Positions 1 through 11,689 of a stretch of DNA of 64,000 nt are shown piece by piece. The position numbers and the translations under genes are program-made. The stretch's first letter is position 1; the number at the start of each line of letters is the position of its first letter. The stretch comes from Nematopogon swammerdamellus (lineage: Eukaryota; Arthropoda; Insecta; Lepidoptera; Adelidae): NCBI GenBank assembly GCA_946902875.1, contig OX336345.1, forward strand, positions 10,633,395 to 10,697,394, read 5' to 3'. The notes under the pieces were generated by a model. It was not told the origin of the DNA, did not search any database, and worked only from the letters and a program-made list of their open reading frames with translations.

Positions 1-357
1 TCTTTTTTATAACTTGAACACAATAGTCTATACATATCTATTATTTCTATACATATCATAAAATCGTAAATGCAAAAATGTCTATTTGTACGCGCATCTC
101 GCAAATACCACTGAACGGAATTTGACGAAACTTTTTATAGTGACAGTATATATCCCGGATGAACATAATAATTAAAAAATATAATAAAAATCACGTAATC
201 CAAAGTAAAGGTAAAAAAACAATTTTAAATGTCATGTTGACAACGGAGAACTGTCATCTCGACGTGAGCTGGCCGGTGACAAATTGTTTGATAAATAAAA
301 ATAATAATTGAAAGTCGAAGTTATGTCGCTGTCATTGGTGCAATAAAATTTATATAT
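1..357. other. AT-rich stretch, nothing recognised
   Basis: No ORF with recognisable content, no clear repeat boundary and no splice pattern was seen before the minisatellite composite that begins near 358. Confidence 0.5.
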
Positions 358-449
358 CTATTGCCCGCGACTTCGCTCGCATGAAATTCGTATTTAAAAA
401 AAAGAAAGTAAGTAACTAAAGGGGGGCCGAAGGCGGATCTGCGCTCACG

Positions 450-598
450 TATAATGCGCGGGGCGGATCTCGGCGTGTCGCCGCCGCAGCGGTTCGTTAG
501 TGTTCTCCCTCGCACCCGCACCGTACTTGTATAGTGTATTCGCGTGGCGGGTCGCCCGCAGCGGCGACGACACGCCGAGATCCGTCCCGCGCATTATA
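450..598. repeat. GC-rich hairpin
   Basis: An arm starting TATAATGCGCGGGGCGGATC (450) pairs with its near-complement ending at 598. The arms are about 45 bp with a loop of about 55 bp. It interrupts the first minisatellite units. Confidence 0.65.
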
Positions 599-1140
599 AA
601 CGATATTCTTTCTCGATGAAAGTAACTAAGGGCGAGGCGGAAGGCGGAGCTGATTTCAGGAAGAAGAAAAACATTCTTGAAGAAAGTAAGTAACTAAGGG
701 CGAGGCCGAAGGCCGAGCTCTATTCTGGAAGACCATAAACCTTCTCGAAGAAAGTAAGTAACTATGGGCGAGGCCGCAGGCCGAGCTGCGTTCAGGAAGA
801 AGCTAAACCATCTTGAAGAAAGTAAGTAACTAAGGCGAGGCCGAAGGCCGAACTACGTTCGGATAATTGAAAAACCATCTCGAAGAAAGCAAGTAACTAA
901 GGGCGAGGCCGAAGGCCGAGCTGCGTTCAGGAAGAAGCTAAACCATCTTGAAGAAAGTAAGCAACTAAGGCGAGGCCGAAGGCCGAGCTACGTTCTGACA
1001 AATGATAAACCATCTCGAAGAAAGCAAGTAACTAAGGGCGAGGCCGAAGGCCGAGCTGCGTTCAGGAAGAAGCTAAACCATCTCGAATAAAGTTAATTAA
1101 TATTAAGATTGAGTTAATTTAATTTAAATTTTATTATAAA

Positions 1141-1660
1141 GTCCACGCTTCTAACGGCAAATATACCGTGCATCCTAGAACCTCGCGGTTATTCCCGGCT
1201 GGATGGCAAGAGGCCCGATGCTATCACCTTAGTGCCATGGACTAAGAGTAGTTCTTTGATGTGGGACGCCACTTTTGTTCTCACATTGGCTCCAAGTCAC
1301 GTTAGGACATCTTCAAGAGCCGCTGGCGCGGCCGAGGCTGGGGCGGAGAGCCTCAAACGCAGCAAATATAGAAATATAATTCAAGATTTCGAATTTGTTG
1401 CGTTTGCGGTTGAAACCCTCGGTCCGTGGAGCAGTGAAGCCAAAAGAGGCTTGAGCTGGTTGACGCAACTGGTGTCCCGCCATCAAGGGCTTATGTACTT
1501 CATTCAAAGGGTAAGCCTTGCCATCCAGCGGGATAATGCCGCAAGTGCTCTAAGAACATTTGAAAATGCCCGTTTTGATAGTTATTTTAATGTTTGTTAG
1601 GTAGGTTTAATTCTTTAGTTATTAATATTACTTTTTAATTTTTATGAAATAAATAGATTG
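1141..1660 (+). mobile_element. TE-derived fragment with conserved short ORF, copy 1
   Basis: An open frame at 1232-1600 (122 codons) encodes a protein starting MPWTKSSSLMWDATFVLTLA with a C-terminal SLAIQRDNAAS motif. Similar C-terminal stretches (SLAxQRGNAAS) recur, from memory, in retroelement-like proteins of many invertebrates, but I cannot name the class. The sequence around it, including the segment from about 1155 ending GGCAAGAGGCCCGATGCTAT, recurs inverted at 25955-26512, so both protein and flanks are a shared repeat. Not a host gene. Confidence 0.6.
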
Positions 1661-1905
1661 AGTAAACGATATTATATTCTATCGAAGAAAGGAAGTCTTT
1701 AAAGGGCGAGGCCCGAAGGCGGAAGAGGGTTTTTGGTTTACCTGAACGCAGCTTAGCCTTCGGCCTCGCCCGTACTTACTTCCTTTATTTGAGAAAGGTT
1801 TATCGTTTTCCTGAAAGCAGCTCGGCCTTCGGCCTCGCCCTTAGTTACTTACATTCTTCTTTGGAATACGAATTTCACGCGAGCGGAGCCGCGGGCTCAG
1901 CTAGT

Positions 1906-2349
1906 ATGAAATAAAAACCTAAAAAAAAAAACGAACCCTAGAGTTGAAGGCGGTGCTAAAGCAAGCAAAAATGATGCATGAAAGAAAACATGAGTGGATG
2001 ATATCCTTTGTGATTTGTGTAGCCTTTTTAGGAAGTCGGTTTTATGTTTTTTAACAAAACACTTACCAGGGTCAAAGAGATTTTATTGATACGTCATTGG
2101 TCCCATCATAATCGGGTAAATGCTCTGATATCGTCGATCAAATAAGTCAATCTGGAAGAAAGCGCCGAGAATGGAGAACATTTAGTACCGCGCCCTCATG
2201 AAGTTTTTAACTATGCAAGTGAAGCCGCCTCAAACATTATGGAGGAGATGTAACAGTTTATGGGAACTCTTGGCCCGGAAAACCATGGCTTACAAGAGAA
2301 ATAGTATCTTCAAGTAAGGTAGAGAATCTCCGCGGCCGAAGAAGAAACA
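1906..2349. other. Unassigned, probably decayed transposon 5' part
   Basis: No open frame is convincing. Because a mariner-type transposase remnant follows directly, this may be its eroded N-terminal half, but I could not recognise the helix-turn-helix region. Confidence 0.3.
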
Positions 2350-2760
2350 GCTCGTTGGAGTGAAATGGTTGGAGTATCTGGTACAACCATTTTCAAGATC
2401 CTCCACGATCACCTCGGCGGCATGACAAAAGTCAGTGCCAGACGGGTATACTCGCGCCGCCGCCGCCGCAAAAACAACATAGCATCGTGCATGCGCGTGA
2501 GTTTTTGAAGCTCTGCAGCGACAAGGATGGATTTCCATCGAGAACGAGACTTGGGTTCACCATTATGAACCTGAGTCCAAGGAGGACTCCAAGCAGTGGC
2601 ACAAACAGGACACACCGCCGCCAAAGAAGTTCAAGGCGACATTGCGACAATTTTTTGGGACGAGGGAATCCATTACAATTTACATCGATTACAAGGAAAA
2701 GGGTTTTCAATAACAGGTGAATACTGTGCTAAGCAGCGCTCGTATTATGGCCTTAATCCG
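2350..2760 (+). pseudogene. mariner-type transposase remnant
   Basis: Read across several frames, the + strand gives pieces of a mariner transposase in the right order. First is a VSGTTIFKILHDHLGG / KVSAR segment (2360-2450), matching the family's 'ILHEHLGM.KV.ARW'. Then comes ETWVHHYEPESKEDSKQW with PPPKKFKA (2548-2640), matching 'D.WIHHYDPESK..S..W....P.PKKF' around the second catalytic Asp, which is Glu or lost here. Last are IFWDEGIHYN and KGFSITGEYC (2650-2730), matching 'FWD..GI...D.L..G.TI.GEYY'. Frameshifts separate the pieces and no TIR was identified. Dead copy of a Tc1/mariner-superfamily element. Confidence 0.75.
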
Positions 2761-3220
2761 GTGTCCGTCCGTCCTTCCGTCTTTCACAAGCTTCCAAAGC
2801 CAAATGGTACAGGCTAGAGACTTTGGAATGTTATAGCTATTTTACTGTAATTAGAGCTTGTTATGGCCCAATACTTTGGTTTAGGTGTAGATAAATAATT
2901 CATATAATTAATTATATTAGGGGGTCAACAGGTTTATTTTGATATTATCATGTATGGGTGGCTTAGTAGAGTAAGAGGGGCCCGAGCACATGCTCCGACC
3001 AGACAATATCATCTCCGAGAAGGTGCCGTACCAGAAGGTGACTTCCTTTATATTGCTGGCTATACAGGACTGATGAGAACACACACAGCCGAGCTGCTAT
3101 TGCGGCTATCTTTCTTCTAGTACGGGCGGCGGTGGTACCTACCATGCATAAGTACTACAAATAACCTATACTGTAGTACCTCTTGGGTTCTATCTAACAT
3201 CAATGTCACGCGCGTGTGAC
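2761..3220. other. No recognised feature
   Basis: AT-rich DNA between the mariner remnant and the poly(A) end of the LINE fragment. No gene or repeat boundary was recognised. Confidence 0.4.
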
Positions 3221-4602
3221 AAGGTCCTATTTTTTTTTTTTTTTTTTTTATAATTTCATCCACAGGTAGGTAACCTACGCTTGGACATGTCGAAAATTCC
3301 GCCAGTTCTAAATTCAATGCGAAGAAGAACTGACAAACAAACTTCGCAAGTCACAATGTTTTGTTAGTAGGTACCATATAAGTATTATATTATAGTAACT
3401 TACAAATAATTAACCCATACTACCGCTCACAAGAGCATTAATATTTACAGCATAAACATGAATACTGAAGAATCTGACCACACTGCCTATTTAAATTACC
3501 TATATCTGGTGTATAGTGCCATCGTCAATTTTGATATTTCATATTATATCAAGTCAAATAAAACAATTAGTTTACGTTTATTACAAAGAAATGTAATAAA
3601 TAAGTCATATTAAAAATCAAATGATACAAAGTGTATCGAATTGTCAAAATTTGTTAGTGGGAAAAATAGTAGTCAGACTCTTAGATAAAATTACGGTCAG
3701 TTAATGCATCCTTAATACTGTAATAACTCTTTTCAATTAACATTATTTTAATCCGTCGTTTAAAATTATTGTCATCTAATTGTTTTATGTTAGGAGACAG
3801 TTTATTATAAAATCTAACACTATTACAAATAAAGCTTTTTGTAGTTTTAGCTAATCTATGTCTTATTAGTTGTACATTATTCTTACCCCGTGTGTCATAG
3901 TTATGATTGTCGGAATTGAGAGAGGAATCATGAATGTATTTTCTGGCATAGCATATGTTCTGGTAAACATATGCACTTGGTAAAGTCATGATTCCTATCT
4001 CTCCGAACGCTGTCCTACAAGTATCTCTAGTTTTCATATTTAAGATGTACCTCAAGGCCCTCTTCTGTAATAAAAATATTCTATTTGAGTCTGCTGCATT
4101 TCCCCAAAACATTAGGCCATATGACATGATGCTCTCAAAATAAGCATGATAAACCGTTTTTGCAGCATGGGTCCCGCCTAGCTCTTTAATTTTTTTGATA
4201 GCATAACATGCGGAACTCAGTTTACCAGCTAAAGAGTTTATGTGGGCTTTCCAAGTAAAACTTTTATCAAATATTACCCCAAGAAAAGTTAGTTCATTAG
4301 CAAGGTTTAATGACAAGTTATCTGCAGTTTTTAATATGCTATCATTGTTATTACGTCTATGAGTCCCAAGAGCAAAGTGCATAATATTAGTTTTGTTGAC
4401 ATTTAGCAATAGATTGTTGCACTCAAACCAAGATTTTAGAGATTCTAGTACAGTTAAAAAGGATTCTCTCAGTTTACTTATATCATTGTTTTTCAGTACA
4501 ACTGAGATATCATCTGCAAACATTACCATCTCTATATCGTCTGTTATACAGCTCGAGATGTCGTTAACATATATTAGAAACAATAATGGTCCCAGGATAG
4601 AA
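3221..4602 (-). mobile_element. 5'-truncated CR1/jockey-like LINE, copy 1
   Basis: The minus strand carries the last third of a LINE reverse transcriptase (4602-3681, about 300 codons open). It includes the catalytic FADD box (MVMFADDISVVLK), then the thumb and C-terminal region ending in ALTDRNFI. The same protein is present at 52564-53383 with few differences. The 3' UTR (3680-3253) matches that of the second copy and ends in a long A-run (T-run on + at about 3230-3250), as expected for target-primed insertion. The 5' break falls just after the PQGSILGP box, at about 4602. Endonuclease and palm start are absent, so the copy cannot move by itself. Confidence 0.88.
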
Positions 4603-5805
4603 CCCTATGAAGTATCCATACTTATTAAATAACCTAAAGTAGGTATATATAAAGAGTATGCGCGCTGTTTAGCTCGTACATAGGTAGGCTGTTGTAGGCA
4701 CCTACATTAACTGTACATGCTTACTAAGTTTACAACTCAGGTTTACAACACCGGATGGACGGATATTAGTCAGATTCAAGTTTGCTAAAATTACCCTGCA
4801 TGTAATGTATACCAACGCTCGCGCGTACATACTTACGGCAGCAGGCATCCCATCCCGCGAGGTGCGCGGCGCGCAGAGCGAAACGGTAATTTCCTCTGAA
4901 ACTAATTTCCCAACTTTCGGCGAAGCTTGATACTTATCTACTTGTAGTACACACGAGAACAGATAAATTATTCTAGGTCTTACATTACAAGTAAGTAGGT
5001 ATGTACATTTTTTACACTATTGCTTGCCTCCCGCCCCATACAAGAAACGTTTTTTTTAGGGTTCCGTTTCCATTTTTATAGAAATGTGAAAATAAAGAAA
5101 TAATAACAAGTGAGGAGCAACTGATCAAACAGTATTTTGTGTCCTAGTTTCGAGAAATTAGCAAAAAACATGTGTCTTGAAAACTAAAAATCATAGAAAG
5201 ATAATTTTTTTGCTAATAGGTATATTTGTTTTGGCGAGTAGAGACGATAAAGTAACAAAATAGGTACCCTTTCATTTCATAAATCAGTGTTTTAATTATA
5301 ATTTCAAATATAATACTGTTTGATGCGATCTTTGAACCATTCCATAAGAGCAGGATAGATACTCAAACGTAGGTGATCGATCATGTCGCGATCTTAACCT
5401 CAAAACTTAGGAACAAAGTAGGTACTTACCTCAATGACGTATGACGTATCATGTATTACCTATACGATTTGACGCGGTCGCCAACATTCAATATTTTTTA
5501 ATAATACTAAATATTGTTTGATGTGAATTCTGTATAAAAACACACATAAAGGAGCTATTGAGCTCTACCAAAATGAATTTTTATCGATTTTTTTTTTATA
5601 AATGGACAAAAGGCTGTTTGATCTGTTGCTCCTCAAGTACTTAGTGTATGGCAAGGGCGGCCTTATTATTGGGTGGCCTTAGGTAAATTCATTCAGTCAA
5701 CGCGGTATAGTAAACCTAACATTTTTACATGGCATCCGAATGGAGCAGGTGAAGGAGTAGGTAGGTATTTAGGTATGCACGTACTTAATTATTTTCTAAT
5801 CAGAA
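4603..5805. other. Mostly unrecognised intergenic DNA
   Basis: No gene is supported. A fragment at 5055-5085 (AGGGTTCCGTTTCC) resembles the end of a common lepidopteran repeat. A CAATGACGTATGACGTATC stretch at 5434 resembles the left end of the P-like element at 50080, but no matching right end or TSD was found. Confidence 0.4.
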
Positions 5806-5881
5806 TCGTCGACCAGATTCGAACCTCGGATCTCTCGCAAGAGAAGCCGATGCTGACCGCTTGACTACCCGCGCCACAGCG
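5806..5881 (-). repeat. tRNA-like SINE head
   Basis: On the minus strand, TAGTCAAGCGGTCAGC (A-box-like) is followed about 35 bases later by GGTTCGAATCTG (B-box-like), the internal RNA polymerase III promoter layout of tRNA-derived SINEs. The two sides do not fold into a complete cloverleaf, so a functional tRNA is unlikely. Confidence 0.5.
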
Positions 5882-6133
5882 CGTCGTATACCTGCCTACT
5901 ATTTCTTGGTTGGATGCATTTGGATGATATTAGTATGTGCATTGATTGCATCATCCATCCAACACCGACAGTGTTGGATGATGCAAGCGGTTGTGTAATT
6001 TCGTTCTTTCTTTTATGTACATAAATACATACGCTAATATAGTAGAGCATGCTCAGATAGCAGAAAGTACCTATATACCCAAAGAATAGTTAGTACGTCG
6101 GTCGACTTAACTAGCTAGACCCGGATGACATTT

Positions 6134-7855
6134 CGTCATGTGTTGCCAGATGGTTACAATTTCTTACATTTTTAGCAACTTTTCACACTCTGGCGCAACT
6201 TTTGTTTTTAGGCAAAGGGGGACGAGTTCGGACGGGATCTTTTCACAATCTCGTTCAGATTCTCTCATAGTTTACCCTTTGGCTCTGGAAGCATTAACCA
6301 AAACAATCCTTCTGCTAAACCAGGTGGCGCGCCGCGATCGGCGCCGGCGCATTACTCTCGAAAAAAAAATCATTTTGGAAGATTTTTCCATAAAACTTCA
6401 TGAACTAACATATGGATTGTATTTACAGATAAATATTCTAGCTATAAATGGCATTTTTTTATTTACATTACGTATTCTAGGTGACAAAATTATTTTGTAA
6501 AGTTGTTCTATGTGAAAATCGCGACCTCTCTCAGGTTTTTTTTTTTATAAATTTATTAGACCGCCAATCGGTCATATAGTATTTTTATTATAAACACTAG
6601 TAAATAACGGACCTAATCATACCTTTCTTGTGTATCAGCAGCCCCCCGTGTCGTTCACAATAAAATTTGTATGTGGAAATTTGTATGGTTTGTATTGTTT
6701 GTATGGAGAAAACTAGGTCACAAAAATTGCTTATTTCTCGTAAATGTACTGTATACAAACACTATACGGCATATATTATTTCAACTACAGGAACTAAATA
6801 ACACTTCTATCACCTCACTTTATCCAGAAAACGGATTTATATCGAGAAACAAGCCTCTAAAAACAGCCGAAATTGGTACCGAAAAGGAGGCATTTTCTTA
6901 GTATTTTTACGAAAAATTCAGATCAACTCAGCACAAAAAAATGCACTCAATACATCCGGAATATAATGAAAAAGAGAAAAAACATCACTTATGGGTTCAT
7001 CTGCACAAAAAAACACTCAGAAAACCCGAAAACAGAAGAGCAACGTACAACGCCCTCCTATTATAACCGCTGTCTTGATGACACTGACAGGGCGGTAAAT
7101 CTGACATTTCTCTATGGGGAAATGGTTGTCGCCTAAAGGGAAATTTATTCTACTATTTGAATTCGTCACTTTCAAATACACACGGCTAAGTGAGATAAAA
7201 GAATAAAATAATTTCGTTGGGGCCACCCAACAAAACAAAGAAAAAAAAGAAAGCGGCCGATATCGGCCGCTCCATTCGTAAAGGTATAATGTATAAAGCG
7301 ACCGATATCGGCCGCTCCAACGGCAAAAGGTTAAGGATCTATATGCCTCAGTTGTATGAAGTGCTATCGTTTTGAGAATTTAACGAAAACATATTGTGTC
7401 CCATACAAAAACAAATATGTTATTTTTTTTCTCCGGAAATATCAACTTTAGTGAAAAACGTGTAAGAATAAAAGTGTCTTATATTTCGCTTACAAATATG
7501 ATTCCATCGAAAAAACATTAACATTCGGAAAAAAAATCAAAGTCCGCTATATTGTACTTTCGACCCACAACAGTGCGGCGATTCCCCGACCGCACCTGTC
7601 TTTTTCGCGCACCGAGGGTTCCGTATCACCACCGTAAATGCCCCATTTTTTATACAGATTTAATTATTTTTTTAAATTAATTATAGCCTAATTTTATTAT
7701 TTAAATTATTTTTTTATTTCCTATGATAGGTTATGTATGATTCTGATTTAATTATTGTGGTAACACTTTTATTTTTGTAAATTGGGCGACTTGGGCTATC
7801 TTTTAACCGCGAAGTGGCTACTTGACCAGCACGGCATCTGGCAACCCTGTGTGTA
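6134..7855. mobile_element. Possible hAT-like remnant
   Basis: GTTGCCAGATGG near 6143 and CATCTGGCAACCCTG near 7838-7852 are inverted relative to each other and resemble hAT termini (CAGGGTTGCCAG). The flanking 8-mers do not match and no transposase is visible, so the boundaries are weak. The interior is AT-rich with no convincing gene. Confidence 0.3.
7253..7315. repeat. Two copies of an 18-bp GC-rich palindrome
   Basis: GCGGCCGATATCGGCCGC (7253-7270) is a perfect palindrome. GCGACCGATATCGGCCGC (7298-7315) differs at one base. They lie 45 bp apart within short similar flanks, in otherwise AT-rich DNA. Confidence 0.85.
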
Positions 7856-7935
7856 AGCCGATCGAGCCAGGTGCCGAGTTAATTCGAATTTGAAAATATG
7901 TGAACGAAACGACTATTCAAATTCTTTGACAGTAA

Positions 7936-8610
7936 GGCCGTTTTTAGTGTTGCGCTGGTAGCCGCCGGTCGCACGCGCGCTGGTCTTCGCGCGTGTGCCA
8001 GCGTCCTGGCGCCGGTCGCTGGTTGTTTTTAGTGTGAGACTGACGTGTGACGCAATCGCGTAGGTACAATGAGGCGAAATAAATTGCTAACGATTCTCCT
8101 GTGTTATTAAAGCGACGACGTGAAAGAAGAAGAATTCACGTACACCCTTTAGTGGCAACCAGATTAGTCAGTTGAGCATTCATAACTACGTTCTCAGTAT
8201 TGAGAGACAATGGTGTAAAATTATTCAATTACATAATAGGATGTCCGTGGCATCGTTCGATGAACTACATGCTAAACTAGAGACACATCTGAGGGTAAAA
8301 ACGAGTTAGCGACGAGGTCTGGGTCTCTGGACTGCAACTCAATTATTACTCTTTCTGTATCGATGTTCATCGTATGTACCCGCGACGCGTGTCACCAGCG
8401 CAACAGTAAAAGCACGCATTGGCTTGTGTAGCGCTCGCGCGCGCCGGCGCCGGCGAGGCGCGAGGGCTCGAGCGTGCGATCTTGCTACGCGGCGCGTGCG
8501 CTTACCAGCGCGCTGGTACACGCGTCACTCTAAAATGTACCTACAAAATTTACGTTTGGCAACACGCGCGCGTGCGACCGGCGCTCACCAGCGCAACACT
8601 AAAAACGGCC
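7936..8610 (+). mobile_element. PIF/Harbinger-like non-autonomous element
   Basis: Inverted ends start GGCCGTTTTTAGTGTTGCGC and agree closely for about 45 bp. They are flanked by TAA (7933-7935) and CAA (8611-8613), compatible with a 3-bp TWA duplication carrying one change. The interior (about 8110-8290, broken frames) reads VHPLVATRLV and later SVASFDELHAKLETHLR, which resembles the N-terminal part of Harbinger transposases/HARBI1. The remainder of the transposase is missing. Confidence 0.7.
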
Positions 8611-8774
8611 CAAGACTTCGCCAGTGTTGTAGTTTTTACATACTTCCGTACTTTCTAGCGAAGTATTGCAGATTGTTGAAGGCCATGCAAAAAGGGCGGC
8701 ATTGGAGAAATAAAAGCCCCGAAAGACAGAAGTTGACCTAAAACAAAAATTCCTTGTAACTAGCGGTTAGACAA

Positions 8775-8821
8775 AGTCGTCGTCGTCGTCGTCGTCGTCC
8801 CCCCCCCCCCCCCCCCCCCCC
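8775..8821 (+). repeat. (GTC)8 followed by a run of about 24 C
   Basis: Eight GTC triplets run straight into a homopolymer of about 24 C. The rest of 8611-8943 holds nothing I recognise. Confidence 0.95.
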
Positions 8822-8943
8822 TACCCCGGGGTTGCATAAATTATAAAATTACCTACCAAGCTATTACAATATATTGTAAATAGACATTTTCACCACCCCC
8901 GGTTAGCAAGGCTTATTTAGTTCAATCAGTTATTTTTCGGTTA

Positions 8944-9480
8944 AGCTAAGCGCAAACTGGCGCGATCAAGGCGATCACGGCGGTTGCGATGGCGGTAGCG
9001 ATCAGATAGGTTATATGCAATTGTGTGTGCAAGCGCACACTGGCGCGGTCGATCGCTGCACGCATGCGGTCAGTGCGCGGTCCGATCGCGGCGGTGGCGG
9101 CGGTGGCGATCAGATCGCGCCTGCAGCATCTGATCGCGGGATAATCATAGGAACTGACGACAGGATGAGGAAATAAATTATAAACGAGGTCTACAATCAC
9201 TCAATTATATACAATACTGCTCACGCGGAATTCAAAAAAAGTAAAACAAAAGTAAAAAAAAAAGTAACAAATAAAAAAAAAGTTAAATTGAGTAAAAAAA
9301 AGTTAAATTTCTTCAATTTTGTAGTTAAAAGTACGAAAATTACGAAATTACGCAACCACCGCGGCACCACCGCCGTCGAATCTGCACGCTCTGATCTGCG
9401 CGACTTTTGAACGCCACCGCCACCGCTACATTGGTCGCCACCGCTATGACCGCCACCACCGCGCCAGTTTGCGCTTAGCT
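8944..9480. mobile_element. PIF/Harbinger-like MITE
   Basis: The ends are inverted and identical for about 22 bp (AGCTAAGCGCAAACTGGCGC) and are flanked by TTA on both sides (8941-8943, 9481-9483), the TWA target duplication of PIF/Harbinger elements. The interior is rich in GCGATC/GGCGGT motifs and carries a second, internal version of the end near 9030. No coding capacity. Confidence 0.78.
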
Positions 9481-9689
9481 TTAGTGATATTTTTCAAACA
9501 CTTGGATTTTTCAAACACAGGAGAACTGGCAACAGTGTAGCCGGAGGTGGCGAATTCGGCAGACAGAGAATAAAATTAATTTTAATAATAATAATTAGAG
9601 CCATGAAATTAATGCTTTGTCTCATTCATTGCATTTAAAAATTGCCTTGTTTTTTGCCTTGTTTTGTTCTTGTTTGATTTTAATAGAAC

Positions 9690-10024
9690 CGATTTTATTT
9701 CAGCTCTACTTTGAAAATTGAGCTGGCAATACTGGCCGATGTCATTTTCCGGTCCGTCCGACCGATCCGACAGACGAGAGACGACCGACCGACCGACCGT
9801 CGAAAGTGTGTGTATGTGTGTGTGTGTCGTGTTGTCGTGTGTCGTGTCCGTCCGTCCGTGTCCGTGTTGAGTTGAGGTTGTGTTAGTGATCGATTTTGGT
9901 TGTTCACGTTTCAGTTTTCTTTACTTCCTTCAGTTCAGTTCGTTCAGTACAGCCAGTTCAGTAGGTCGGTAAGCAGTGTAGAAGGGAATACGTGTTTAGT
10001 TTTCGCAAGTCCAGGACATTTGGC
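9690..10024 (+). other. Possible non-coding first exon
   Basis: A T-rich stretch with TTTCAG (9699) precedes pyrimidine- and GT-rich sequence with several TCAGTT/TTCAGT motifs (9930-9962) that resemble arthropod initiators. A strong donor, GGC/GTAAGT, follows at 10025. No long ORF occurs. It could be an untranslated first exon of the asparagine synthetase gene, whose coding exon follows a splice acceptor 6 kb downstream, but nothing else links them. Confidence 0.25.
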
Positions 10025-10370
10025 GTAAGTTTAATTACTCAGACTTACTGTAAGTAACCTACAAAAAGTGCAATCAGCCAAGCACATTGTCTCGTGAGTT
10101 GAGAGAATCATATAAAATATATAAATGGTTGAGCCGTAAACCTACAGCTTCCCATTGGTGAACACTTCCCATTCCCCGCAATCTAAATCTGTAAACTAGG
10201 TGCAGCATTTTCCTCAGCACGTTTTTAGCTACAATTTATTTAGGTTACCGACCGACCTAATAGATTATTTCGTGTCTGGGTTGTAGGGAATGCAATTTAA
10301 ATGTCGTTAATTAAAATTGCATTTATAAAATATATTTAAAATATTCTATTAATATTCTATTATAATCCTT

Positions 10371-11015
10371 TGACAGGAGATAGGGCTGCTAATTACCTCT
10401 CAGAATATCTAATTTTAGGTTTCGTAAAAATGGCTTAGTTTTTGAGATATTGTCATTTTTGTAAAAATCCAAAATTTTCTCCCTCAGCTCATTTTTTTAA
10501 ATGCCACAAGTACAAATATAAGATTTTCTTAAATTTAGTTTTTGTCAAATATTCCTGAAAAGTAAGTCTTTCACACGGTATAATTTATTTTTTCATGTTT
10601 AATCCTGTTTAGCTGAAAAACGACTTAGAGCCACATGTTAAATTTTTTCAGCTTTATCCCTTGAGTTCGGCCCTTCGCGGTGAAAAAAAAAAATAACTAC
10701 ACTAAAGTGGCATTATAAAACAAAAATACGCCCATCTAATGTAGTTTTTAAAATGGTACATCACTTACCGATTTGCCCAATAATTTATGAGATATTGTTA
10801 TTTAACTGCAAAAGTACCTCGGAATTTGATAACTGTTCTACCAAACTACGAATTGGAATAAAATAAACACTTGAAGTAAATTGGTATTTATTAACCTGTT
10901 AAAGTAGATGTTCAAATTGTTTACCACCTGCACAAATGCTAGCTCGACATCTTCTCACAAATACCCGGTTGATGCGTCGAGCAAGTACTCGATGCAAGTG
11001 CAGATACGTCCACCT
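10371..11015 (+). repeat. Mariner-like repeat, partial copy
   Basis: This segment is near-identical to 20413-21060, which is part of the mariner-like element at 20381-21798. It begins at the shared GATAGGGCTGCTAATTACC and stops at GATACGTCCACCT, where a SINE piece begins. TIRs and the transposase segment are missing. Confidence 0.8.
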
Positions 11016-11019
11016 ATGC

Positions 11020-11122
11020 TATGTAAATAGTTTGTGTTTTCCGTCCAGTTGAGTGTAGCCGGCACGACCGAAGGGAAGCACTGACGTGGCACCAAGTTCA
11101 CCCGGTGTTATGGGCTCCTAAC
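11020..11122 (+). repeat. SINE fragment (5S/tRNA-like SINE family)
   Basis: Matches the body of the SINE at 12672-13012, from CTATGTAAATAGTTTGTG to CCGGTGTTATGGGCT. Head and tail are missing. Confidence 0.8.
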
Positions 11123-11500
11123 TAAAATGTTACCTTTTATATAAACTATACCTACCTGGTTCAAGACACAGAGCTCTCGCCCCCAAACAAAAGATATGGT
11201 GGCGAGAACTCTATTTACGAGTCCCAAACTACACAGATTGTCTCAGCTGAAAAAAAGATAAGGGTATATAAACTCATTATGCCGGATCTGAGACCATAAT
11301 GTACAATATTATAATACAATACCACACAAATTGAATCAAAGAAATGGTGGTTTATACCTACATACATTTCATAAGTAAATTAACCCTCACTTACCAACAA
11401 AGTGCTCTGTCAAAATATGTGTCAGCAACAATTTACTTCAGGGATCGTGCGCTGTCGATTAAATTAGGTAGACAGACATGTGTGCGTAGGCACTTATTAT
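11123..11500. other. No recognised gene; small inverted repeat
   Basis: Contains a short inverted repeat around 11170-11212 (AGAGCTCTCG and GGCGAGAACTCT). Nothing else is recognised up to the TSD of the P-like element. Confidence 0.4.
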
Positions 11501-11689
11501 ATTGTAGGCAAAGAGTTTGTATTACGTCGCTGCGCTCCTTTATAGAGAGAATGTGAGCGTTGGTGAGGTGAAGCTTCGTTGGTGAGCGCCACGAACCGCG
11601 TTCGGGTCCGATCGGCAGTCATCGGCCGTGCTCCGTCGCGCGATGCAGAGGGATCAATTTCTTAGTTTTATTCCTAAAATTCAGCCAAA

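Larger units (their letters stand above)
358..1905. repeat. Composite element with inverted ends and 68-bp minisatellite
   Basis: The left end (358-400) reads TTGCCCGCGACTTCGCTCGC and the right end (1865-1905) carries the same motif reversed, so the ends are inverted. Inside the left end lie about seven diverged units of a ~68-bp minisatellite built on GGCGAGGCCGAAGGCCGAGC (600-1090). One or two units in the opposite orientation lie at 1690-1860. The middle holds a GC-rich hairpin (450-598) and a TE fragment (1141-1660). The same end motif frames the arrays at 22645-24590 and 55462-57116. No TSD was recognised and the class is not assigned. Confidence 0.7.

Noticed and set aside
5434..5470. 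Another end of the P-like element
   Set aside because: Resembles the left end of 50080-52555 over about 20 bases, but no partner end or 8-bp duplication was found.
6134..7855. hAT element as a confident call
   Set aside because: End similarity is only about 12 bp and the flanking 8-mers differ. Kept as a low-confidence feature only.
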